Of a DNA stretch of 64,000 nt, positions 57,401 to 64,000 are shown piece by piece (position 1 is the stretch's first letter; every line of letters begins with the position of its first letter). This DNA is from Puffinus mauretanicus. Taxonomy: Eukaryota > Chordata > Aves > Procellariiformes > Procellariidae. Below the pieces are notes generated by a model. It did no database searches and was not told the origin of the DNA. It saw only the letters and a program-made list of their open reading frames with translations. Both the position numbers and the translations under genes were made by a program. The DNA is taken from positions 5,170,005 to 5,234,004 of the forward strand of contig JAJKFH010003504.1 in the NCBI GenBank assembly GCA_023333565.1. The letters run 5' to 3'.

Positions 57401-60400
57401 GATTATCCGGCATTTGCCAGTGCTTTCCTTCCCAGACTGACACATGCATTTGAACTTAAAAAGCCAGAATGCCAAAAGTACCTCCCCAATACGTTGACTA
57501 AGGACTGTAATTCATTTAAATTATGCAACTGGATTCCCACAGCTGGCCCACAGCTTGGCTTAGAGCTCAATTCAATGCCAATGAGCCTGTCTGCTAATAT
57601 TGTCCTACTTGCAGAGAAGGTAATATATCCAGCAACTTCTATTGAAGTTCTGACACTAATTAACAGAGCAAGCAAATGTTGACATGAGTGACAAACGCTG
57701 GTTAATAGTTACTGCGAGACCAGTGCTGCCAGCTGGCATTTTTCTGTAGCATTTTGCAGTAATAATCCCCTGTTTATTTCTTAGGATATTGCTTATAATC
57801 TGTTTGTATGCATTTTGCTTCAAGTTAGAAACAAATCAGCACAAAACCCAACCCAGATAACAGCAGCAAGACCCCCGATTTTCAGACAAGTAATCAACAA
57901 GAAAGCATGCAAGCAGCATCACTTGGAGGATGCATGGGGGACTAGACTATAGGAATTCTTATCCTATATAAAGCTATGTAGCCTTGCACAAACAGCCTTT
58001 GGCATCTTGTTTCTGGCCTACCTGGACAGTAGGAAAACACGTTTATCAGACCATACAAGCCCAGAACCTGAACTGCAAGCAGTTAAAAACTGAAGGTCGC
58101 TAAGCTGCAAAATTAAAACATGCTTCTATGCTTTAGCTACACAGACAACGATAAAACAAAGCCTCCACAACCACCTGTAATAATATGCCTTTTCAGCTAG
58201 CAATTCCAAAGTACTCAGCAACACAAGGTAGACATTTTCTGCAGCTGATTTTGCATGTACATTCCTGCCAAATTGTTGTCTCGTCTCCTCTTACCTTCAC
58301 ATTAGTCCGGAGTGCACAGTAACATGCAAAAAACATTGCAGTAAACAAGGAGCATATGGACCAGTATTCAGCGTCTCTGCTCTGCACAAACGGTACACAC
58401 ACGATCCCGAGCATGTGCTACTAAGGAGCATCCGTTCCCTCTGTCAGTTTGAAAATGCATTGATCTCTGTTTTTCTGACTACAAAAAGACATGTCTTGAA
58501 GGCACTGAGTGAAAGCTACATATCTCTTCATTGACTATATATAGAAATATGCCCAGTAATTTCAATTAGCAGAGAATACAGCATCTGAAACTTGGACCTC
58601 AGTTGCTTCTCCTTCCAGCATTTTAAATTCAGGGGGGAAAAAGGAGGGGGAACTCACCCAGAGGGGAAAGGTAAGGAATTAAAATGTAAGCAGCGAGTTA
58701 CTTATATTTCCCCCTGGCTTTGATGGTTTTCTTTTCAATATTTTACAAACATTATACACGGAAAAATGAAGAAAGGTTTCTCTTCCAATTCTCAAATTTA
58801 CTGTAGATTCTGCACTGTTTCTGTCTGCTCTTGTTAAAGATGCAGCATCCCTTTTAACAAAGACAACGTCATCAATCGTGACAGATTCAACATGTTCTAC
58901 TTACAAATACAGTCTCTGATTAAGGACAATGGCTGGCTGGCTTATTAACGTTTCCTCAAATGCAAGTTCAGTCCCCTGTGCTAATCTATTTTTAAATAAA
59001 AAGTCCCACCTACTCCTTCACTCTCATTTAATAAAAATGCAGCGGACTAGTTCTAAAGATCCTGAATTGCATTGTGCTCCTAGCTCAGACACTGGACATC
59101 GTTTTCAAACTGTTTTCTTGCTTGCTGGGATCAGAAACACAGAGAAAAATTAAAATGAAAGCAGAAGAATCCTGGAGAAGGCTGTGCCCTCACATTTGTA
59201 ACTACATATTCTCAATTCAAAATGTTCAAATATCTTCCAGAAGGAGGGAACTCAGAACCTAGCCAGAAGGCAAAGCTTTAATTCACAAGCACAAAAATAA
59301 GATCAAACCACTTCTTTCACTCCTGTCAACCACTGGGATGCTACAAATTAACTGATTGTTTACTAGACTGCAGGGACACAAAGTCAAAGACTCAACTCTT
59401 TGTTTACAGCACCGGGAACCACCGATATTCATGCAGAATTATGAAGCAGTCTTCAGGAATAAAACCAGAAAAGAGCCTCTTTTTTTTTTTTCACTGCAGC
59501 AGATACTGTGGGAGGCAAAGAGTGGAAAAGGCTTTACTACCTCCTTCTCTATCAGCACCGAGCAATTTGTGTAGGATAAGCATAACTTAATAGAAATATC
59601 TGCAGTGACTTTTAGGATTTCTTTAAATAATGCTTTACGTAAACCCCCTTGGAAATCTGCAGAAATGCTGAAGTCCTATCAAAGTCTGTGGGTATCTTTC
59701 TGTGGGCAATGAGGTGAAGAAGCTTAAACAGAAGGACGTGCATTTAAAGAAGAAAAAAGGGGGGAGGGGAAAAGACGGCAGGGTTTTTTCCAACATCTTC
59801 CTAAAGACAAGCTCTCAGAAACTGTCGTCAACTCCAAGTGAACAGCTATTTTTAGCCTGTCATTGTTTGTGCCTTTTTTTAGGAATGAAAAAGGCAGTCG
59901 TGTTTAAAGCTAGATATTGCTCTACAATGTATCCTAAGACAGCTACTTAATTTGATCCCCAGCTCCATCTGTCATACAAATTAAGTAATTAGTAATCACA
60001 ACCTTCTTTGGCACAAGCAATGACTTCCAGAACAAAAGAGATGAACCCTGTTCTTAAATCTAATTCTGCAATTTTTTTAGTAATGAAACTGGGGTCTAGA
60101 TGCCATAGTTCATAAAGCTGGGATATCTGAAAGTTATGATAGTTCAGACTCCGGCTGCAGTAATACCCATCAAATAAGCTAAAACATAGTAACGTGTTGC
60201 TTAGCAAAAGCATGGGAGAATTAATTGATGTATTTTTCTGACACTCTTCAAGTGAATAGAAAGGGAAAGGAATCATGGTTTATTTTGCAGTACTGTACAT
60301 TAACAATTAAAATCAAGCATCTTAGTCATTGAAAAAATATCACAGATCTTAGGGAATTCTGATCCGCCGGAGAAATGCAATTCAAAAAGCAAAGATGAAT

Positions 60401-61682
60401 AGATGCACAGTCCTGAACAGCAAGGGAAGGCTCAGGCAAGCATGTAGCTGCATATGAAAATCAAATTCAAGCCTCCTTTCTGCCAAAGGAATTACACAAG
60501 GTTTCAGTCAACAAAGCCTTTGAAACAACTTTCTTCTTAACGATCCTAAAAAGTTAATGTTTTTGGTTTTAGGCAAACAAGCCCAACATGGGGAAAATAG
60601 GAATCTCACAAAAAGAAAGCAGGGCTGCGTAACTATATGATTCCCAAGCGATCGACTGTATAAAAGACTTCAGACTCATTTAGGAAAACAAGAAGTAATG
60701 CAGTCCCAAAGTCTTCACTCAGAAAAACCTCCCATGACTCCTGAGCGTCTAGGAGGAAAAGTTATCGAGGAAATTACATACCCCGACCCTCCTACCACTG
60801 CAAGAGTGAAAAGGGAAGACTCCCATCCATGTGGCGGATGCCTCCTATAATAACTGTGGGGCATTTGAGAATTTGCTGGAAAATTGAAACCTCTGTACCA
60901 GCCAACAAGGTATTACTTTGATAGCAAACCAACCTAACGCAGTTAGCAGGGGCTACTTCAGGTAACCTACACAAGCGGGTCCCTGCAGGGCTTGTTCACC
61001 TCTGCCAAAACATTTCATATTGCAGCAGGCTGATTTTTAAAGGCGGCATCTCATCAACGACATACAATATTTTATTATGACTAATAGCTACTCAAAAGCA
61101 TGACATATTGGTGATATTTACTGGCTTTGACGCAGAGTTGATAACAATGAGTGAGGAAAAAACCTTGCCCGAGTCTGCCAGACATGCCAAAAATAGCAGA
61201 ACGTTTCAAGTGCTCAGGGCCTCTTTAAAGAGGAGACCACAGGGAAGAACCCCAGAGATAAAAGAAGTTACCCCACCTAAAAAAAAAAAAGGTTAAGTAT
61301 AAAACCAGTAGAAAGACAGTAGTCAAAAAAAGCTGCATTACAGACCCTCTTTAAAAAGACACACAACTTGTCACCTGAATATTCTTAGGTGACAGAAACC
61401 ACTGGAGCCACTATCTTGAGCTGTGAAATTTCATCGTTACTTTATCCTCCTGTGCCTTCAGAAGGGCAAAAGGAAACCCTGGTTGTCTGCAGAGGTTCAA
61501 AGAGAGCAGAGGGAACGTGCTGCCCTGGAAGACCTTGATCCCAGGAGGCCCTGAGGGCAGTCTGCTTTGGAGGATGAGGGGGGCACAGCCCTTCTGCAGC
61601 ACGTGCCCCACCAGCTCCTCTGACAACTGCCGCAGAGTCAATCAGCACTGGCACTGCCCAGAAGAAGAGCAATAAGAGCTGG
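57401..61682. other. Single-copy DNA, no gene recognised
   Basis: No exon or transposon that I can support. The part at 57.4-57.85 kb is free of low-complexity runs and has open frames on both strands of about 60-90 codons (see findings). A weak MIR-like match near 59.04-59.14 kb is listed separately. Confidence 0.45.
59043..59140 (+). mobile_element. Possible MIR-type SINE fragment
   Basis: gatcctgaattgcattgtgctcctagctcagacactgg loosely follows the MIR head-to-core order (tcaggagacctgggttctattcctggctctgccactgac). The characteristic gtgaccttgggcaagtcac core is not clear, so this is a weak call. Confidence 0.3.
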
Positions 61683-61703
61683 TAGTAGTAGTAGTAGTAG
61701 TAG
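61683..61703. repeat. (TAG)7 microsatellite
   Basis: Seven uninterrupted TAG units. They stand directly before the old repeat fragment at 61704-61815. Confidence 0.95.
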
Positions 61704-61815
61704 AAAAGTCCTGTTGCCATTGTATCCTGAAGCTGTGGTCAAGGACCCCCGCGGTGCTATGGCACTATACAAGCACAGAGCAGACAGTACTTGGAAAACC
61801 TTACAGGGGAACAAT
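61704..61815 (+). mobile_element. Old amniote repeat fragment (SINE-like tail)
   Basis: After the (TAG)7 tract come a ttgccattgtatcctgaagctgtggtcaaggaccccc block, a ggtgctatggcactatacaagcacagagcag block and a gacagtacttgg block. The order matches an old amniote repeat that I recall: a trinucleotide run, gtatNNcNNaggagccccagtcatgg, aggaccccattgtgctaggcactgtacaaacac, then gacagtccctgcccc. A shorter copy lies near 13.6 kb. I do not assign a database name. Confidence 0.55.
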
Positions 61816-64000
61816 GAAACCATACCAGAGAGTAATATTTTCATCCTCGGCAGCCTAACCATTTTAAAGTTTGGGTTTTTTTCCCAGGCATCACGGAAAG
61901 GGTGGTATTTTAAATAAAAGCAATAGACTAACAATGCAGTAAAGCAAGCAACGCTCTCCAGTGTTTGCTCGACGACAGCGCAATGTGCCTGACTCCACTT
62001 AAGCACCACGTATATGGGTAAATATTATAAATTGCTTTTAAAAGGCTTGCTGCAATGAGATAGATTTTGTGATCACCCTCTGATGATCACGAGGAAAGCA
62101 GAGAGTATCTAGAAAAAAAACAGCAAATAGAGGGGGAAAGGACTGAAGAAGAGGGTGCATTGCTCTCTGAGTACGCAGAGGGAGAAATGACACTCTTGTC
62201 CTCCGAAAGAGGGGAGAGCGGATATCTGCAGGGAGTTGGACACAACGGTGGAGGTTTGCAAAGCCATCTGTAGGGTCTGGCCATGCCACTCTTATTAGTA
62301 TCAACATTGATAATCCGCACCACTGACTTTCAGCAGCCAGGGGTGTAATTCTCCCTCTTTTTGCACTGATGCTGGAGGTACTGGCTTGTGCAGTCATGGC
62401 ACTATGGCTACAGTCATGCTCCATCACACCCTGTCTTTGCACATTGCAGTGATACAATGTATATAGCACCCTAGTCCTACATTGCTTAAATGCCTCTGAT
62501 TTCAGCGCATGAGCTTTGAACTGGAATGATTTTACTCCTTTCCCCGTTTCTGAGACTTTAAATTGTCATGAAAATGTTATTTTCCACAGCTACTGGAAGA
62601 AAATTACACTGCAAATATCCATTTTGGGGGGTGGGATGTTGCAGAAAATATTGATACAGACTTCAGGTCTTGGGTGCCGTAGGGTCTACGGTTTCTAGAT
62701 GGAAAATGTTGACTCCTGAAGAGTGGACTGAGTCTATGGGGCATCTGGAAACAACTGCAGAAAGAAGAACATGGAACAAAAGCCACAATTGGCAAGAAGG
62801 CTTTCTTAGGCTTTCCATTATAGCAAAGTCTAGTAAAGCATAACAGACAGAGGACTTAAATCAGCAGCTTGAGCTCAGCAAATCTTAAAATGTCCAGAAA
62901 GAGAAAGAAAAAGGCTGAACAGATTATTTACAAACTCTCATCTCCAGTATTGTAAACATCTCTCTGGCACCCTGGCATTCTGATGCAAAAGTTGCTGTGT
63001 CAAATATTCTTTCTCACTTCCAGGCCAGTAAACAGCAAAGATATTCCTCTGGGCTGATTTAACTTAAGCCAGGGTTTTTCCTGAAAACTTTCTGTTTCTT
63101 TTTTCCTGCACAGTCTTGTTAAAACAATCATCTGATTTTTGAGTATTTAATACTTTTCTTCCTAATGTCCCAGCTCTCTGCTTTCTGTCCTCTGTGATTG
63201 CATTGAGGAAGGTTTTGATCACATATATGAGAAAAACATATTTATTTAGAAATCATTCTTTTTCGATATTAAATGTATACATATTTTATGAACCAAGCCA
63301 TTGTGGTTAGTATTTTGAAAGAGCCATAAAACCATTTATAATGAGCAAATGTAAAGAAACTATATGGCCAAATAATAAATAAAAAATAAGTGAACAATGG
63401 CCTGATCCTGTGAGTCTTCTCTATGACTCTGAATTTCTCAGGAAAGGCTTCCTCATTGCTCCTGATGACCCTACAACAGAATACTGCAAAACAAGGAACA
63501 GAGGCCCAGAAAGAAGGAATTGGATTAAGCTTCACAAAGCATCTTGAGTTACTCAAAGCTCCATTTTTCCTCTGCTGTACCTGTAACCTGTGGATCAAGT
63601 TTATTTTATACCTCATCCTATCCAACTGATTGAGAAGGCGTGACTCTGTTATAGCCTTCATCGAGAGACCCAGGCTGTGAAGACTTTTTCAGCTCCGAAT
63701 ATCCCCAGTTGAATTTCACTCAAATTGATGACTAACATTTTTCCACAACGTATGTTTCATTTTGTGACTATGAGAGGACAGCTGCCTTTCTTCTTGACCT
63801 GCATTCTCATGATAACACCTTTGAAAATTTATTTCCATCCACCATCAAGTTAAAGGCCATGGCAACCTGGAATCCTAGCAGATTATCTAGTCTGTCTTCC
63901 TTGCTGAGGGAAGATTAACCATACATAGACTGTTCTTGGCAAATTTTTGTCTAACATGTCCTTCAAAATCTCTCACGAAGGGAATACAATCTTTGCTTTA
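61816..64000. other. Single-copy DNA to the window end
   Basis: Minus-strand frames of up to 143 codons (62038-62469) show no domain. A short ggcctgatcctgtgag at about 63399 resembles a block seen in old amniote repeats but is too short to call. No gene was recognised. Confidence 0.45.

Noticed and set aside
63395..63590. Old repeat suggested by ggcctgatcctgtgag and acagaggcccagaaag blocks
   Set aside because: The blocks are short, common in amniote DNA and not in a consistent order for any one family.
1..64000. CRISPR array, operons, Shine-Dalgarno-led genes
   Set aside because: No regularly spaced identical repeats and no tightly packed long frames; the repeats present are vertebrate retroelements.

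Overview
The window reads as vertebrate, specifically bird, genomic DNA from a non-coding stretch (intergenic or one very long intron). It is AT-rich with few CpGs, and has no bacterial-style gene packing. Every long open frame I inspected is either a shadow of a retroelement or carries no recognisable protein signature. I found no supportable host exon, rRNA, tRNA, CRISPR array or complete provirus. The bird assignment rests on a CR1 LINE with the avian-type 3' end, on two LTR families recalled from bird genomes (one opening TGTCCTGG, one opening TGTATTGGG), and on old amniote repeats (MIR-like SINEs and an old CR1). The LTR families point to a non-galliform, probably neoavian, bird. This assignment is from memory and was not searched.

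Layout. Positions 1-5.4 kb: AT-rich single-copy DNA. 5.8-6.4 kb: a CpG-rich LTR-like segment with a TATA-like box, two poly(A) signals, a 26-bp tandem repeat and a piece of CR1 3' end. 7726-8295 and 10226-10722: two solo LTRs of one family, each with a perfect 5-bp target-site duplication. 10.86-11.05 kb: MIR, minus strand. 11.34-11.80 kb: 5'-truncated CR1, minus strand, with its terminal frame still open. 13.6-15.5 kb: old SINE-like fragments. 23487-24597: long solo LTR of a second family, with a perfect 5-bp duplication. 25.0-25.1 kb and 28.6-28.7 kb: MIR fragments. 37197-38282: second copy of the long LTR, with an imperfect duplication. 49.59-50.78 kb: degraded ancient CR1, plus strand. 61.7-61.8 kb: a (TAG)7 microsatellite joined to an old amniote repeat. 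The rest is single-copy sequence in which I recognise nothing.

The elements do not form a pathway; this is a layered record of retrotransposition. MIR and the old CR1 are the oldest layer. The minus-strand CR1 and the LTRs are younger. The LTRs may carry regulatory potential: CCAAT, CRE-like and TATA motifs and poly(A) signals are visible. All four well-bounded LTRs and the less certain fifth lie on the plus strand. I see no convincing undescribed biological system. The most interesting items are the chimeric LTR-like segment at 5.8-6.4 kb, the self-complementary elements inside the TGTCCTGG LTRs, and the internally repeated long LTRs whose antisense strand stays open.
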